Shown piece after piece: positions 1 to 8,874 of a stretch of DNA of 43,469 bases. The stretch's first letter is position 1. The number at the start of each line of letters is the position of its first letter. Under the pieces are notes generated by a model. It was not told the origin of the DNA. It did no database searches and worked only from the letters and a program-made list of their open reading frames with translations. The DNA is taken from the NCBI GenBank assembly GCA_947589055.1, contig CANPZL010000017.1:1-43469 (forward strand), read 5' to 3'. The DNA is from an uncultured Lachnospiraceae bacterium. GTDB taxonomy: Bacteria > Bacillota > Clostridia > Lachnospirales > Lachnospiraceae. The position numbers and the translations under genes are program-made.

Positions 1-1
1 G

Positions 2-325
2 CCGGCGTGGATTAAATCCAATCAGATCGAGGCTGCCCGTATTGCAATGACCCGTTACATCAAACGTACCGGTAAGGTTTGGATCAAGATATTCCCGGAT
101 AAGCCGGTAACGGCAAAGCCGGCTGAAACCCGTATGGGTTCCGGAAAAGGCTCTTTGGAATACTGGGTAGCGGTTGTAAAGCCGGGCCGGGTATTGTTTG
201 AGATTTCCGGTGTGCCGGAAGAAGTGGCAAAGGAAGCATTAAGACTTGCGATGCATAAGCTACCGGTAAGGTGTAAGATTGTATCTCGTGCAGAATTAGA
301 AGGAGGTGCCGGCAGTGAAAACTAA
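2..325 (+). CDS. rplP: 50S ribosomal protein L16, 5'-truncated by window edge
   Basis: The frame opens at base 2 and reads 107 codons to TAA at 323-325, so the first quarter or so of the gene lies outside the window. Visible sequence matches the C-terminal part of L16: the stretch around [17 protein letters not shown], then the basic [18 protein letters not shown] segment and the MGSGKG motif that sits near the peptidyl-transferase centre and A-site tRNA. L16 joins the large subunit late in assembly. It is followed by rpmC with an 11-base overlap, the usual S10-operon order rplP-rpmC-rpsQ, so translation of the two is probably coupled. Identity is secure; only the start is missing. Confidence 0.96.
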   Translation, partial: PAWIKSNQIEAARIAMTRYIKRTGKVWIKIFPDKPVTAKPAETRMGSGKGSLEYWVAVVKPGRVLFEISGVPEEVAKEALRLAMHKLPVRCKIVSRAELEGGAGSEN

Positions 326-518
326 GGAATATATCCAAGATTTAAGATCAAAATCAGTAGAAGAATTAAATGCTGAGTTAGTAGCTGCTAAAAAGGAACT
401 TTTTAATTTGAGATTCCAGAATGCTACCAATCAGTTGGAAAATACCAGTCGTATTAAAGAAGTACGTCATAATATCGCCAGAATTCAGACGATCGTGTCT
501 GAGAAGGCAAATGCTTAA
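315..518 (+). CDS. rpmC: 50S ribosomal protein L29
   Basis: A 67-residue L29, a two-helix coiled-coil protein near the peptide exit tunnel that contributes to the docking site for trigger factor and SRP. The family signature is the central [22 protein letters not shown] followed closely by a basic helix. I place the start at GTG 315 because AGGAGG at 301-306 is then 8 bases upstream. A GTG at 306 in the same frame would overlap that ribosome binding site and give an atypical MPAV extension. The gene overlaps the end of rplP by 11 bases and precedes rpsQ by 23 bases. Confidence 0.95.
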   Translation: MKTKEYIQDLRSKSVEELNAELVAAKKELFNLRFQNATNQLENTSRIKEVRHNIARIQTIVSEKANA

Positions 519-541
519 TTATCTGGAAGGAGGAAATTGTT

Positions 542-796
542 GTGGAAAGAAATCTGAGAAAGACACGAGTAGGAATTGTTACAAGTGATAAGATGGATAA
601 GACAATTGTTGTTTCAATCGTAGATAATGTTAAGCATCCTCTTTATAAGAAGATCGTAAAGAGAACTTATAAATTAAAGGCACATGATGAGAATAATGAT
701 TGTAAGATCGGTGATAGAGTAAAAGTGATGGAAACAAGACCGTTATCAAAGGATAAGAGATGGCGGCTGGTTGAAATCGTAGAGAAAGCAAAGTAA
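542..796 (+). CDS. rpsQ: 30S ribosomal protein S17
   Basis: An 84-residue S17, an OB-fold primary 16S rRNA binding protein of the small-subunit body. The N-terminal [19 protein letters not shown] and the [11 protein letters not shown] and [14 protein letters not shown] segments are typical of the family and the length is normal. It starts at GTG 542 behind AAGGAGG. It is the last gene of the S10-type block, and rplN of the spc block follows after only 11 bases, so the two operons appear transcriptionally continuous here. Confidence 0.96.
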   Translation: MERNLRKTRVGIVTSDKMDKTIVVSIVDNVKHPLYKKIVKRTYKLKAHDENNDCKIGDRVKVMETRPLSKDKRWRLVEIVEKAK

Positions 797-807
797 GGAG
801 GCAAACC

Positions 808-1176
808 ATGGTTCAACAGGAAACAAGACTTAAGGTTGCGGATAACACAGGTGCAAAGGAATTACTGTGCATTCGTGTTTTAGGCGGTTCGACTAGAAGA
901 TATGCGAATATTGGAGATATTATCGTTGCCTCTGTTAAAGATGCAACACCAGGCGGCGTTGTTAAGAAGGGCGATGTTGTAAAGGCGGTTGTAGTCCGCA
1001 GTGTAAAAGGTACTCGTCGTAAGGACGGTTCCTATATCCGGTTTGATGAGAATGCAGCTGTAATTATCAGAGATGATCTGAATCCAAGAGGAACTCGTAT
1101 TTTTGGACCTGTTGCTAGAGAACTGAGAGATAAGAAATTTATGAAGATCGTCTCATTAGCACCAGAAGTACTGTAG
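808..1176 (+). CDS. rplN: 50S ribosomal protein L14
   Basis: A 122-residue L14, exactly the usual bacterial length. It forms part of intersubunit bridges and of the site where RsfS and translational GTPases act. Diagnostic segments are [18 protein letters not shown] near the N-terminus and the [25 protein letters not shown] type C-terminus (quoted in part: [15 protein letters not shown]). The ATG at 808 follows an AAGGAGG site. The stop codon overlaps the ribosome binding site of rplX, consistent with coupled translation in the spc operon. Confidence 0.97.
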   Translation: MVQQETRLKVADNTGAKELLCIRVLGGSTRRYANIGDIIVASVKDATPGGVVKKGDVVKAVVVRSVKGTRRKDGSYIRFDENAAVIIRDDLNPRGTRIFGPVARELRDKKFMKIVSLAPEVL

Positions 1177-1189
1177 GGAGGTGTCGATT

Positions 1190-1507
1190 GTGGCAACAAT
1201 GAAGATTAAGAAAAATGATACGGTTGTAGTGATCGCCGGCAAGGATAAGGGCAAAGAAGGAAAGGTGCTTTCCGTAGACGTTAAAAACCATAAGGTATTA
1301 GTAGAAGGCGTAAATATGGTATCAAAGCACAGTAAACCAAGTATGCAGAATCAGCAGGGCGGAATTATCCAAAAGGAAGCTCCGATTGACATTTCGAACG
1401 TAGCATATTCATATAAGGGCAAGCCAGTTCGTATCGGATTCCAGGGCGAGAAGAAGGATAAGGTTCGTGTGGCTAAGGTAGACGGTAAACTGGAAGTGAT
1501 TGATTAG
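1190..1507 (+). CDS. rplX: 50S ribosomal protein L24
   Basis: A 105-residue L24, an assembly-initiating 23S rRNA protein at the exit tunnel rim. The KOW motif is visible near the N-terminus ([20 protein letters not shown]). I choose GTG 1190 over an in-frame GTG at 1181 because GGAGGT at 1177-1182 is 7 bases before 1190, whereas it would overlap the 1181 codon. The gene follows rplN by 13 bases and precedes rplE by 21 bases. Confidence 0.95.
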   Translation: MATMKIKKNDTVVVIAGKDKGKEGKVLSVDVKNHKVLVEGVNMVSKHSKPSMQNQQGGIIQKEAPIDISNVAYSYKGKPVRIGFQGEKKDKVRVAKVDGKLEVID

Positions 1508-1528
1508 TGGGAAAGGAGGCCGCACAAG

Positions 1529-2068
1529 GTGAGCAGATTGAAAGATCAGTACAACAATGAAATTGTTGATGAATTGATGAAGAAATTTGAATATAAAAAT
1601 AAGATGCAGGCACCCAAGTTGGAAAAGATCGTGATCAATATGGGCGTTGGCGAAGCAAAAGACAATGCGAAAGTGTTAGAGGCTGCCGTAAAGGATTTGG
1701 AGATCATCACTGGACAAAAGGCAATCGTAACAAAGGCAAAGAAGTCTGTTGCGAATTTTAAGTTAAGAGAAGGCATGCCGATCGGCTGTAAGGTAACTCT
1801 TCGTGGTGAGAAAATGTATGAATTTGCGGACCGGTTGATAAATCTGGCATTGCCTCGGGTTCGTGATTTCAGAGGAATCAATCCCAACGCATTCGACGGA
1901 AGAGGGAATTATGCTCTGGGAATCAAGGAACAGTTGATCTTCCCGGAAATCGAGTATGACAAGGTGGATAAGGTACGAGGTATGGATATTATCTTTGTTA
2001 CCACTGCTCAAACCGATGAAGAAGCCCGTGAATTATTGACATTATTCGGAATGCCATTTAGCAAATAA
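1529..2068 (+). CDS. rplE: 50S ribosomal protein L5
   Basis: A 179-residue L5, the normal length. L5 binds 5S rRNA together with L18 in the central protuberance and contacts P-site tRNA. Recognisable segments are [34 protein letters not shown] and [16 protein letters not shown]. The start is GTG 1529 with AAAGGAGG just upstream. It sits between rplX and the short S14 gene in standard spc order. Confidence 0.97.
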   Translation: MSRLKDQYNNEIVDELMKKFEYKNKMQAPKLEKIVINMGVGEAKDNAKVLEAAVKDLEIITGQKAIVTKAKKSVANFKLREGMPIGCKVTLRGEKMYEFADRLINLALPRVRDFRGINPNAFDGRGNYALGIKEQLIFPEIEYDKVDKVRGMDIIFVTTAQTDEEARELLTLFGMPFSK

Positions 2069-2084
2069 GGAGGAGGAAGATTCC

Positions 2085-2270
2085 ATGGCAAAGAAATCTA
2101 TGGTAGTAAAACAGCAGCGTAAGCAGAAATTCTCAACTAGAGAATATACTCGTTGCAGGATATGTGGTCGTCCACATTCGGTTTTAAGAAAATACGGAAT
2201 TTGCAGAATCTGCTTCCGTGAATTAGCATACAAGGGCGAGATTCCTGGCGTTCGGAAATCAAGCTGGTAA
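2085..2270 (+). CDS. rpsZ: 30S ribosomal protein S14, zinc-binding (type Z)
   Basis: A 61-residue S14 of the short zinc-containing form. Two CxxC pairs (CRICGRP and CRICF) lie in the middle of the protein and form the zinc ribbon; the C-terminus GVRKSSW is the family hallmark. S14 sits in the 30S head and is needed for late head assembly. Many Firmicutes also encode a zinc-free paralogue elsewhere under Zur control; none is in this window. ATG 2085 follows AAGGAGGAGG. Confidence 0.96.
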   Translation: MAKKSMVVKQQRKQKFSTREYTRCRICGRPHSVLRKYGICRICFRELAYKGEIPGVRKSSW

Positions 2271-2293
2271 GATTTGAAAGGAGGCAAACAACA

Positions 2294-2695
2294 ATGGCAA
2301 TGAGTGATCCTATTGCAGATATGCTTACAAGAATTCGTAATGCAAATACTGCAAAGCATGATACAGTGGATGTTCCGGCATCTAAAATGAAGATTTCGAT
2401 CGCAGAGATTCTGTTAAATGAAGGCTATATAAAAGCGTACGATATTGTGGATGACGGAAAATTCAAAACGATTCGCATTACCCTGAAATATGGTGCAAAT
2501 AAAAATGAGAGAATAATCACAGGATTAAAGAGAATCTCTAAGCCGGGACTTCGGATTTATGCAAGCAAGGAAGAACTTCCGAAGGTACTTGGCGGACTGG
2601 GAATTGCTATAATCTCTACCAATAAGGGCGTCTTGACAGATAAGGAAGCTAGAAAACAGAATGTAGGCGGAGAGGTACTGGCATACATCTGGTAA
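2294..2695 (+). CDS. rpsH: 30S ribosomal protein S8
   Basis: A 133-residue S8, a primary 16S rRNA binder in the central domain. Typical segments are [15 protein letters not shown] at the N-terminus and [20 protein letters not shown] in the C-terminal half. In Escherichia coli S8 is the translational repressor of the spc operon by binding near rplE; I see no obvious copy of that element, so regulation here is open. The 73-base gap to rplF is the largest within this operon up to secY and contains a small hairpin at 2701-2719. Confidence 0.97.
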   Translation: MAMSDPIADMLTRIRNANTAKHDTVDVPASKMKISIAEILLNEGYIKAYDIVDDGKFKTIRITLKYGANKNERIITGLKRISKPGLRIYASKEELPKVLGGLGIAIISTNKGVLTDKEARKQNVGGEVLAYIW

Positions 2696-2700
2696 GAGAA

Positions 2701-2719
2701 ATTCGTTATGAAAACGAAT
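2701..2719 (+). repeat. Small inverted repeat between rpsH and rplF
   Basis: ATTCGTT at 2701-2707 pairs perfectly with AACGAAT at 2713-2719 around a 5-base loop. No T-run follows directly, so it is not an intrinsic terminator. It could be a processing or pausing hairpin in the spc transcript, or chance in an A+T-rich gap. Confidence 0.4.
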
Positions 2720-2768
2720 AGTTTTAACAAGAAAATAAACAGGAAAGAATAGTAGGAGGTAACGGCAT

Positions 2769-3308
2769 ATGTCACGAATTGGAAGAATGCCTATCGCTAT
2801 ACCGGCAGAGGTAACTGTAGATATAGCAGAAAATAATAAGGTGACAGTTAAGGGACCGAAAGGAACCTTAGAAAGAGTATTGCCTGCGGAAATGGAAATC
2901 AAGCAGGAAGACGGAAAATTGTATGTAAACAGACCGAACGACTTAAAGAAAATGAAGTCACTCCACGGTTTGACGAGAACCCTGTTAAATAATATGGTGA
3001 TCGGTGTTACAGAAGGCTTTACAAAGGAGCTGGAGGTAAATGGTGTTGGTTATCGGGCATCAAAGCAGGGGAAAAAGCTGGTTCTTGCTCTTGGGTATTC
3101 CCATCCGGTCGAGATGGAGGATCCGGAAGGCTTGGAGTCAGTTGTAGATGCAAATAAGATCATCGTTAAAGGAATTGATAAGGAAAAAGTTGGTCAATAT
3201 GCTGCAGAAATCAGAGCGAAGAGAGCTCCGGAGCCATACAAGGGTAAGGGTATCAAGTATGTGGACGAGGTGATTCGACGCAAGGTTGGTAAGACTGGTA
3301 AAAAATAA
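2769..3308 (+). CDS. rplF: 50S ribosomal protein L6
   Basis: A 179-residue L6 with the expected two repeated domains. It lies near the sarcin-ricin loop and the stalk base. Visible signatures are [11 protein letters not shown] at the N-terminus and the second-domain segment [16 protein letters not shown] followed by a lysine-rich tail. ATG 2769 is preceded by AGGAGGT with good spacing. Length and order are ordinary. Confidence 0.97.
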   Translation: MSRIGRMPIAIPAEVTVDIAENNKVTVKGPKGTLERVLPAEMEIKQEDGKLYVNRPNDLKKMKSLHGLTRTLLNNMVIGVTEGFTKELEVNGVGYRASKQGKKLVLALGYSHPVEMEDPEGLESVVDANKIIVKGIDKEKVGQYAAEIRAKRAPEPYKGKGIKYVDEVIRRKVGKTGKK

Positions 3309-3326
3309 TTAAAGGAGTGAAAAGCA

Positions 3327-3695
3327 ATGATTAAGAAAGCGTCAAGAAAAGATATTCGTGAAAAGAAGCATGCAAGGCTTCGTAACCGTATCAATGGCAC
3401 TGCTGAATGTCCACGTTTAGTAGTTTTCAGAAGTAATAATCATATGTACGCTCAGATTATTGATGATACAGTTGGAAATACCTTAGTGTCAGCATCTACT
3501 CTGGAGAAGAGTATCAAGGATGCCGTAGATCATACCAATGATGTTGCAGCGGCAGTCAGTGTTGGAAAGGCTGTTGCAGAAAAGGCACTGGCAAAGGGTA
3601 TCAAGACTGTCGTATTCGATAGAGGCGGCTATGTATATAAAGGAAAAGTGAAAGCTTTAGCAGATGCAGCCCGTGAAGCTGGTCTCGAATTCTAA
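3327..3695 (+). CDS. rplR: 50S ribosomal protein L18
   Basis: A 122-residue L18, the second 5S rRNA binding protein of the central protuberance. The arginine-rich N-terminus ([18 protein letters not shown]) contacts 5S rRNA, and the C-terminal half contains the conserved [19 protein letters not shown] region. ATG 3327 follows AAAGGAG. Neighbours rplF and rpsE are in standard order with gaps of 18 bases. Confidence 0.96.
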   Translation: MIKKASRKDIREKKHARLRNRINGTAECPRLVVFRSNNHMYAQIIDDTVGNTLVSASTLEKSIKDAVDHTNDVAAAVSVGKAVAEKALAKGIKTVVFDRGGYVYKGKVKALADAAREAGLEF

Positions 3696-3713
3696 TAAGG
3701 AGGAACACACAAT

Positions 3714-4223
3714 ATGAAGCATACAATTATTGATGCTAGTCAGTTAGAATTAGAAGAAAAAATAGTATCAATCAAACGTGTTACCAAGGTTGTAAAAGGT
3801 GGACGTAATATGAGATTTGCAGCACTTGTTGTGGTTGGTGACAAAAATGGTCACGTTGGTGCTGGCTTGGGTAAGGCTGCTGAGATCCCGGAAGCAATCC
3901 GCAAGGGTAAGGAAGACGCCATGAAGAAGCTGATCACGGTTGCGATCAATGATGAAGGAAGCATTCCGCATGACTGGACCGGTAAATTTGGCAGTGCCTC
4001 TGTATTATTAAAGGCTTCTCCGGAAGGTACCGGTATCATAGCCGGCGGACCGGCCCGTAATGTGCTGGAGCTTGCGGGATATAAGAATATCCGTACTAAG
4101 TCGTTAGGTTCCAACAACAAACAAAACGTAGTGCTGGCTACCATTGATGGCCTTTCACGGATTAAGACTCCGGAAGAGGTTGCCAGACTTCGTGGTAAAT
4201 CTGTAGAAGAAATCCTGGGCTAA
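3714..4223 (+). CDS. rpsE: 30S ribosomal protein S5
   Basis: A 169-residue S5 at the mRNA entry channel, involved in decoding fidelity. The double-stranded-RNA-binding-like N-terminal domain carries [20 protein letters not shown] (quoted in part: [15 protein letters not shown]), where spectinomycin-resistance changes occur in other bacteria; I see the normal sequence there. The C-terminal domain contains [22 protein letters not shown] 3714 follows AAGGAGG. Confidence 0.97.
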   Translation: MKHTIIDASQLELEEKIVSIKRVTKVVKGGRNMRFAALVVVGDKNGHVGAGLGKAAEIPEAIRKGKEDAMKKLITVAINDEGSIPHDWTGKFGSASVLLKASPEGTGIIAGGPARNVLELAGYKNIRTKSLGSNNKQNVVLATIDGLSRIKTPEEVARLRGKSVEEILG

Positions 4224-4236
4224 GGGGGTATTTGAA

Positions 4237-4419
4237 ATGGCAGATAAATTAAAAGTAACATTAGTCAAGTCTACGATCGGAGCAATTCCCAAGCATAGAA
4301 GGACGGTAGAAGCACTGGGACTGCGGAAACTGAACAAGTCCGTTGAACTGCCGAATAACGCTTCAACACAGGGAATGGTTCGTCAGGTCAGACATTTAGT
4401 AAAAGTAGAAGAGATTTAA
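4237..4419 (+). CDS. rpmD: 50S ribosomal protein L30
   Basis: A 60-residue L30, the short bacterial form. The family core is the LVKSTIGAIPKHRRTVEALG segment followed by LRKLNKSVELP and a final amphipathic helix (MVRQVRHLVKVEEI). ATG 4237 lies behind GGGGGT. It occupies its usual place between rpsE and rplO. Confidence 0.95.
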   Translation: MADKLKVTLVKSTIGAIPKHRRTVEALGLRKLNKSVELPNNASTQGMVRQVRHLVKVEEI

Positions 4420-4439
4420 TCAGATAGGAGGTACACGGA

Positions 4440-4880
4440 ATGAATTTATCAAGCTTAAAGCCGGCAGAAGGCTCAAGACAAAGCGATAACTTCAGAAGAG
4501 GTCGTGGCCATGGTTCAGGAAATGGTAAGACAGCCGGTAAAGGACATAAGGGACAGAAGGCTCGTTCAGGGGCACCGAGACCTGGTTTTGAAGGCGGTCA
4601 GATGCCGTTATACAGAAGAATCCCGAAAAGAGGATTTACTTGTAGAAATTCAAAAGAGATCATCGCTATAAATGTTTCGGAACTGGAACGGTTTGATAAC
4701 GGCACGGAAGTAACAGTTGATACATTAGTTGAGCAAAAGGTTGTAAAAAATCCGAAAGATGGCGTAAAGATCCTTGGAAATGGAGAATTAACCAAGAAGC
4801 TTACAGTAAAGGCAAACGCATTCAGTGAAGGAGCAGTTGCTAAGATTGAAGCAGCAGGCGGAAAAGCTGAGGTGGTCTAG
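4440..4880 (+). CDS. rplO: 50S ribosomal protein L15
   Basis: A 146-residue L15. The glycine- and arginine-rich N-terminal arm ([20 protein letters not shown]) threads into 23S rRNA, and the globular C-terminal domain carries the conserved PKRGFTCR and [18 protein letters not shown] segments. ATG 4440 follows AGGAGGT. The stop is one base before the secY start, so the two genes are probably translationally coupled. Confidence 0.97.
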   Translation: MNLSSLKPAEGSRQSDNFRRGRGHGSGNGKTAGKGHKGQKARSGAPRPGFEGGQMPLYRRIPKRGFTCRNSKEIIAINVSELERFDNGTEVTVDTLVEQKVVKNPKDGVKILGNGELTKKLTVKANAFSEGAVAKIEAAGGKAEVV

Positions 4881-4881
4881 C

Positions 4882-6210
4882 ATGTTTAAAACATTTATCA
4901 ATGCTTTAAAGGTGAAAGACATACGAGATCGAATTATTTATACCTTATGGATCCTGTTGGTTTTCCGAATCGGCTGCACCATAGCTATACCGGGCGTTGA
5001 TGTTTTAACGGTTCAGGCTACTTTGGATGCTCTGGGAGCACAGACGAATGCATTATTAGGCATGTTTTCCGGAGGTTCCCTGGAACAGGTGTCCATTTTT
5101 TCCTTGAATGTAACTCCCTATATTACTGCTTCCATTATTATCCAATTATTAACGATCGCAATCCCTGCTTTAGAGGAGATGCAGCGTGATGGGGAAGATG
5201 GCAGAAAGAAAATGACAGCTATTACCCGTTATGTTACGGTTTTGCTCGGTATTATGGAGGCGGCTGGTCTGACGATCAGTTTTCAACGGGCAGGTGCTTT
5301 AGGAACCGATACGAATGTGCTGAAAATCATAACTATGATCGTTACCATGACGGCAGGAAGCTTGCTGGTTATGTGGTTAGGTGAGCGGATTACTGAAAAG
5401 GGGATTGGGAATGGTATCTCGATTTTATTGATGATCAATATTGTATCAAGGATGCCGAATGATTTCAAAAACCTGTATGATATGTTTGTAGGCAGTCAGT
5501 TTAATGCAGGCGAGTATGTAAAGGGAATCGGAGCAATTCTCGTAATTATTGCGGTGGTTATCGTAACTACTGTGTTAGTTATCTTGTTACAGGATGCAAA
5601 GCGGAATATCCCAATTCAATATTCTCAGAAAATGAGCGGACGCAAGCTCTATGGCGGACGTTCCTCAGAGCTTCCCATCAAGGTGAATACCTCTGGTGTT
5701 ATTCCGATTATTTTTGCCTCTTCTCTGTTGTCCCTGCCTACAATGATTATCAGTTTGTTTAATATCAACGTAGAGAATGAGGTGCTGCAGGAGATTATCA
5801 TTAGTCTTTCACAGAACTATTGGTTTTCTGCAAATCATCCTTGGGGATATTTGGGATTAGTAATTTATGTGGCGCTAGTATTTATGTTTGCATATTTTTA
5901 TACTTCTATTACCTTTAATCCGATGGAAGTGGCAAACAACTTAAAAAAGGGCGGCGCCTCCGTACCGGGTATCCGGCCGGGTAAGCCGACGCAGGAATAC
6001 TTGGAACGGATTCTGAAATATATCGTGTTTATCGGTGCGATCGGACTTGTGATCATTGCAATCATACCGATATTTTTCAACGGTGTATTTGGGGCAAATG
6101 TATCCTTCGGCGGTACATCGCTCATCATTATTGTAGGTGTTATTCTGGAAACCCTGAACCAGTTGGATTCTAAGATGCTGAATCGGAATTATGAAGGGTT
6201 TTTGAAATAG
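4882..6210 (+). CDS. secY: Protein translocase subunit SecY
   Basis: A 442-residue SecY, the ten-helix channel of the Sec translocon. Starting at ATG 4882 gives the normal N-terminus (MFKTFINALKVKDIRDRI), with the first membrane helix beginning about residue 17 and the plug region IPGVD following it. An earlier in-frame ATG at 4825 lies inside rplO and would add an unlikely cytosolic leader. Later landmarks are the GMFSGGSLEQ loop, LGERITEKGIGNGIS, and the cytosolic loop before helix 9 with MEVANNLKKGGASVPGIRPG, which contacts SecA and the ribosome. GAGGTGG inside the rplO tail acts as ribosome binding site. Confidence 0.97.
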   Translation: MFKTFINALKVKDIRDRIIYTLWILLVFRIGCTIAIPGVDVLTVQATLDALGAQTNALLGMFSGGSLEQVSIFSLNVTPYITASIIIQLLTIAIPALEEMQRDGEDGRKKMTAITRYVTVLLGIMEAAGLTISFQRAGALGTDTNVLKIITMIVTMTAGSLLVMWLGERITEKGIGNGISILLMINIVSRMPNDFKNLYDMFVGSQFNAGEYVKGIGAILVIIAVVIVTTVLVILLQDAKRNIPIQYSQKMSGRKLYGGRSSELPIKVNTSGVIPIIFASSLLSLPTMIISLFNINVENEVLQEIIISLSQNYWFSANHPWGYLGLVIYVALVFMFAYFYTSITFNPMEVANNLKKGGASVPGIRPGKPTQEYLERILKYIVFIGAIGLVIIAIIPIFFNGVFGANVSFGGTSLIIIVGVILETLNQLDSKMLNRNYEGFLK

Positions 6211-6216
6211 GATATA

Positions 6217-6255
6217 ATATCAATAAGCTGTAGAATGCCTACAGCTTATTGGTGT
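6217..6255 (+). repeat. Long perfect hairpin between secY and adk
   Basis: CAATAAGCTGTAG at 6221-6233 pairs perfectly with CTACAGCTTATTG at 6239-6251 around the loop AATGC. With G-U pairs the stem can extend outward to about 6217 and 6255. No T-tract follows, so it is not a classical terminator. It may be a processing site, a 3' stabiliser of the ribosomal-protein mRNA or a pause signal lowering adk expression. Confidence 0.6.
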
Positions 6256-6318
6256 ATGTGTAAGATATTATGTTTTGCGGATAAAGGTTATAAAGAAGAT
6301 ATAGGAGGAGGAAAACAG

Positions 6319-6963
6319 ATGAAAATAATTATGTTGGGTGCACCGGGTGCAGGAAAAGGAACACAGGCAAAGATGATAGCTGAGAAGTATGGAATTCCCC
6401 ATATTTCAACCGGTGACATTTTACGGGCAAATATCAAAAATGGTACAGAATTAGGTGCTAAGGCAAAAACCTATATGGATCAGGGACTATTGGTGCCGGA
6501 TGATTTGATCGTGGATCTGGTCATTGACCGGTTTCAGTCAGATGATTGTAAAAAAGGCTATATTTTAGACGGCTTTCCCAGAACGATTCCACAGGCGGAA
6601 GCACTTGATCAGGCATTGGCGGCGATTGGCGAAAATGTGGATTATGCCATCAATGTAGAAGTGCCGGATGAAAATATCATACGGAGAATGTCCGGACGTC
6701 GGGCTTGTGTAGGCTGCGGTGCAACCTATCACATTGTTTATAACGCACCGAAGGAAGAAAATAAATGTGATGTCTGTGGTGGAGAACTGATTCTTCGGGA
6801 TGACGATAAACCGGAAACCGTACAGAAACGATTAGGTGTATACCATGAGCAGACACAACCGTTAATCAACTACTATGATAATAAGAAAATCCTGAAGGAA
6901 GTAGACGGTACGGTAGATATGAAAGATGTGTTTGCGGCAATCTGTAATATCTTAGGTGAATAA
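6319..6963 (+). CDS. adk: Adenylate kinase, zinc-binding long form
   Basis: A 214-residue adenylate kinase that interconverts ATP plus AMP and two ADP. The P-loop GAPGAGKGT is at residues 7-15, and the AMP-binding DGFPRT segment at about 84-89. The LID domain has four cysteines at 130, 133, 150 and 153, forming the Gram-positive zinc site. ATG 6319 follows AGGAGGAGG; an in-frame ATG at 6235 falls inside the upstream hairpin and would add 28 unrelated residues. It follows secY as in most Firmicutes and is followed directly by map. Confidence 0.97.
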   Translation: MKIIMLGAPGAGKGTQAKMIAEKYGIPHISTGDILRANIKNGTELGAKAKTYMDQGLLVPDDLIVDLVIDRFQSDDCKKGYILDGFPRTIPQAEALDQALAAIGENVDYAINVEVPDENIIRRMSGRRACVGCGATYHIVYNAPKEENKCDVCGGELILRDDDKPETVQKRLGVYHEQTQPLINYYDNKKILKEVDGTVDMKDVFAAICNILGE

Positions 6964-6964
6964 A

Positions 6965-7732
6965 ATGCCGATTACAAGGAAATCTCAGAGGGAGATAGAG
7001 CTTATGCAGGAAGCCGGACGGATTCTTGCTGTCACGCATCACCGGCTGGCACAGGCGATCCGGCCGGGGATGAGTACGAAGGAAATAGACAGTTTAGGAG
7101 AACGCATAATCCGAGAATATGGATGCACGCCTTCTTTTCTGAATTATAACGGGTATCCGGCTTCCATCTGTGTTTCTGTGAATAATGAGGTAGTACACGG
7201 TATTCCGGATGAGAAGCACATTATCCGGGACGGTGACATTGTCAGTCTGGATGCCGGAGTCATATATAAGGGGTATCATTCCGATGCGGCAAGGACGATT
7301 TTGGTTGGAAATGTTTCAGAGGAAGCAAAAAGACTGGTAGAGGTAACAAAGCAGAGTTTTTTTGAAGGATTGAAATATGCAAGACCGGGTTACCATATCG
7401 CCGATATTGGCAGAGCCATACAGATATATGTAGAAAAAAATGGATTTTCTGTTGTGCGGGATTTGGTAGGGCATGGAATTGGGAAACGACTTCATGAAAA
7501 GCCAAATATTCCCAATTTTGCCGGCAGAAGACGAGGAGCAAGGCTGCGGCCGGGTATGACACTAGCGGTTGAACCAATGGTGAATGCCGGCGAATACGAT
7601 GTGGAATGGTTAGAGGATGATTGGACGGTGGTAACCTATGATGGTTCTCTTTCCGCACATTATGAAAATACAATTTTGATCACCGATGGGGAACCGGTGA
7701 TCCTTTCCCAGGCGGAAGGCATAGAAATATAG
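6965..7732 (+). CDS. map: Methionine aminopeptidase, type I
   Basis: A 255-residue MetAP that removes the initiator methionine from nascent proteins. The five metal ligands of the pita-bread fold are all visible: D96 and D107 (SLDAGV and YHSDAAR), H170 (VGHGIG), E203 (VEPMVNAG) and E234 (HYENTI), plus substrate-contacting H78. ATG 6965 is one base after the adk stop, and AGGTGA at the end of adk serves as ribosome binding site; GTG 6956 in frame lacks one. No zinc-finger SH3-binding extension is present. Confidence 0.96.
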   Translation: MPITRKSQREIELMQEAGRILAVTHHRLAQAIRPGMSTKEIDSLGERIIREYGCTPSFLNYNGYPASICVSVNNEVVHGIPDEKHIIRDGDIVSLDAGVIYKGYHSDAARTILVGNVSEEAKRLVEVTKQSFFEGLKYARPGYHIADIGRAIQIYVEKNGFSVVRDLVGHGIGKRLHEKPNIPNFAGRRRGARLRPGMTLAVEPMVNAGEYDVEWLEDDWTVVTYDGSLSAHYENTILITDGEPVILSQAEGIEI

Positions 7733-7768
7733 CATAAGGTTTATTTGCAAGTACAGGAGGTTTTAATT

Positions 7769-7987
7769 ATGTCAAAAGTGGATGCGATTGAAGTAGAGGG
7801 TGTAGTAATAGAAAAACTGCCCAATGCGATGTTTCGGGTACAACTGGAGAATGGACACATTGTATTGGGACATATCAGTGGAAAGATTCGGATGGGTTAT
7901 ATCAAGATTCTTCCGGGTGATACGGTAAAGATTGAATTATCTCCCTATGATCTGACAAAAGGAAGAATCGTTTGGAGAAACAAGTAG
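7769..7987 (+). CDS. infA: Translation initiation factor IF-1
   Basis: A 72-residue IF-1, an OB-fold protein that blocks the 30S A site during initiation. The full family pattern is present: [31 protein letters not shown] and [17 protein letters not shown] 7769 follows AGGAGG at a good distance; an in-frame codon at 7745 would add eight residues with no ribosome binding site. In many Clostridia a small KOW-type RNA-binding protein gene lies between map and infA; only 36 bases separate them here, so it is absent. Confidence 0.96.
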   Translation: MSKVDAIEVEGVVIEKLPNAMFRVQLENGHIVLGHISGKIRMGYIKILPGDTVKIELSPYDLTKGRIVWRNK

Positions 7988-8025
7988 GATAAAGAAAAAA
8001 GTTTGGTAAAATAGAGAAAAAACTA

Positions 8026-8054
8026 TTGCAAAAACTTGTAATAAGTGGTAAAGT
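8026..8054 (+). promoter_or_regulatory. Possible internal sigma-A promoter before rpmJ
   Basis: TTGCAA at 8026-8031 and TAAAGT at 8049-8054 are 17 bases apart, a moderate match to the sigma-A consensus, in the 106-base gap between infA and rpmJ. It would boost rpmJ and the alpha operon. The gap is A+T-rich, so chance is possible. Confidence 0.35.
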
Positions 8055-8093
8055 ATTAGCTTGTAGCGGACTTTTTTGAAAGGAGAGATTTTA

Positions 8094-8207
8094 ATGAAGG
8101 TTAGAGCATCAGTAAAACCAATTTGCGACAAATGCAAAATCATTAAAAGAAAAGGAAGCATCAGAGTGATCTGTGAAAATCCTAAGCACAAGCAGAGACA
8201 AGGTTAG
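8094..8207 (+). CDS. rpmJ: 50S ribosomal protein L36
   Basis: A 37-residue L36, read directly from the sequence: it begins [19 protein letters not shown] and ends NPKHKQRQG. The zinc-binding CxxC pair (C11, C14), a third cysteine in VICENP and a histidine near the end mark the zinc-dependent form. AAAGGAGAG precedes ATG 8094. It is the last gene of the spc block, followed by the long untranslated interval before rpsM. Confidence 0.95.
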   Translation: MKVRASVKPICDKCKIIKRKGSIRVICENPKHKQRQG

Positions 8208-8459
8208 GGTTTGATCGTTTGTTAATGGTTCGTGTTATTCCCGCATGAAAGATTAACGAATGATCCTGATCTGCGATTGGCCAATAGAAGTTGGCCACAA
8301 ATCATGAAGCGGCTGTAGCATAAGGAATTATGCTAATTGAAATAAACATATAGTAATATAGAAGCAGCGTATGCATTTCACCCCATACCTTGTATGCGGA
8401 TACGTGTTTTTATATTAGTAGAAACAGAAATACTAATTTTTTATGGAGGTGCGAAATAC
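8208..8459 (+). promoter_or_regulatory. Structured untranslated interval ahead of rpsM (alpha operon leader candidate)
   Basis: This 252-base stretch holds no gene but several perfect stems. GTTAAT (8221-8226) pairs with ATTAAC (8252-8257). GGCCAA (8279-8284) pairs with TTGGCC (8291-8296). TAGCATAA (8316-8323) pairs with TTATGCTA (8328-8335) around a GGAA tetraloop. ATTAGTA (8414-8420) pairs with TACTAAT (8431-8437) and is followed by a run of six T ending at 8442, just before the rpsM ribosome binding site GGAGGT (8445-8450). The last element looks like a weak attenuator. In Escherichia coli ribosomal protein S4 represses the alpha operon at the rpsM leader, and rpsD lies in this operon here, so a similar role is plausible but unproven. 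Confidence 0.5.
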
Positions 8460-8828
8460 ATGGCTCGTATTTCAGGTGTTGATTTACCAAGAGAAAAGCG
8501 TATTGAAATTGGCCTTACTTATATCTATGGTATCGGCAGGACCAGTGCCGGACGTATTTTAAAGGAAGCCAATGTCAATCCGGATACACGTGTTCGTGAT
8601 TTAACTGATGACGAGGTACGTAGAATCAGCGAAGTGATCAATAACACACAGGTGGTAGAAGGAGATCTTCGTAGAGAGATTGCGATGAATATTAAGCGGT
8701 TGCAGGAAATTGGTTGTTATCGTGGTATCCGTCATAGAAAGAAGCTTCCAGTTCGTGGCCAGAGGACTAAGACGAATGCCAGAACTCGTAAGGGACCGAA
8801 GAGAACAGTGGCAAATAAGAAGAAGTAG
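8460..8828 (+). CDS. rpsM: 30S ribosomal protein S13
   Basis: A 122-residue S13 of the 30S head, contacting the 50S subunit and P-site t[21 protein letters not shown] at the N-terminus and the basic C-terminal tail [17 protein letters not shown] are diagnostic. ATG 8460 lies 9 bases after GGAGGT. An in-frame ATG at 8394 would put 22 odd residues, translated from the leader hairpins, in front and is rejected. It opens the alpha operon. Confidence 0.96.
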   Translation: MARISGVDLPREKRIEIGLTYIYGIGRTSAGRILKEANVNPDTRVRDLTDDEVRRISEVINNTQVVEGDLRREIAMNIKRLQEIGCYRGIRHRKKLPVRGQRTKTNARTRKGPKRTVANKKK

Positions 8829-8874
8829 TTATTGATAGAAAAGGAAAAGCGTTTAATACCTAGGAGGTTTCATA

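Noticed and set aside
6217..6255. Intrinsic terminator after secY
   Set aside because: The stem is strong but is followed by GGTGTATGTG rather than a T-run, and adk follows in conserved order.
8394..8459. N-terminal extension of rpsM from an upstream ATG
   Set aside because: It would translate the leader hairpin, has no ribosome binding site and is absent from the S13 family; ATG 8460 has GGAGGT at the right distance.
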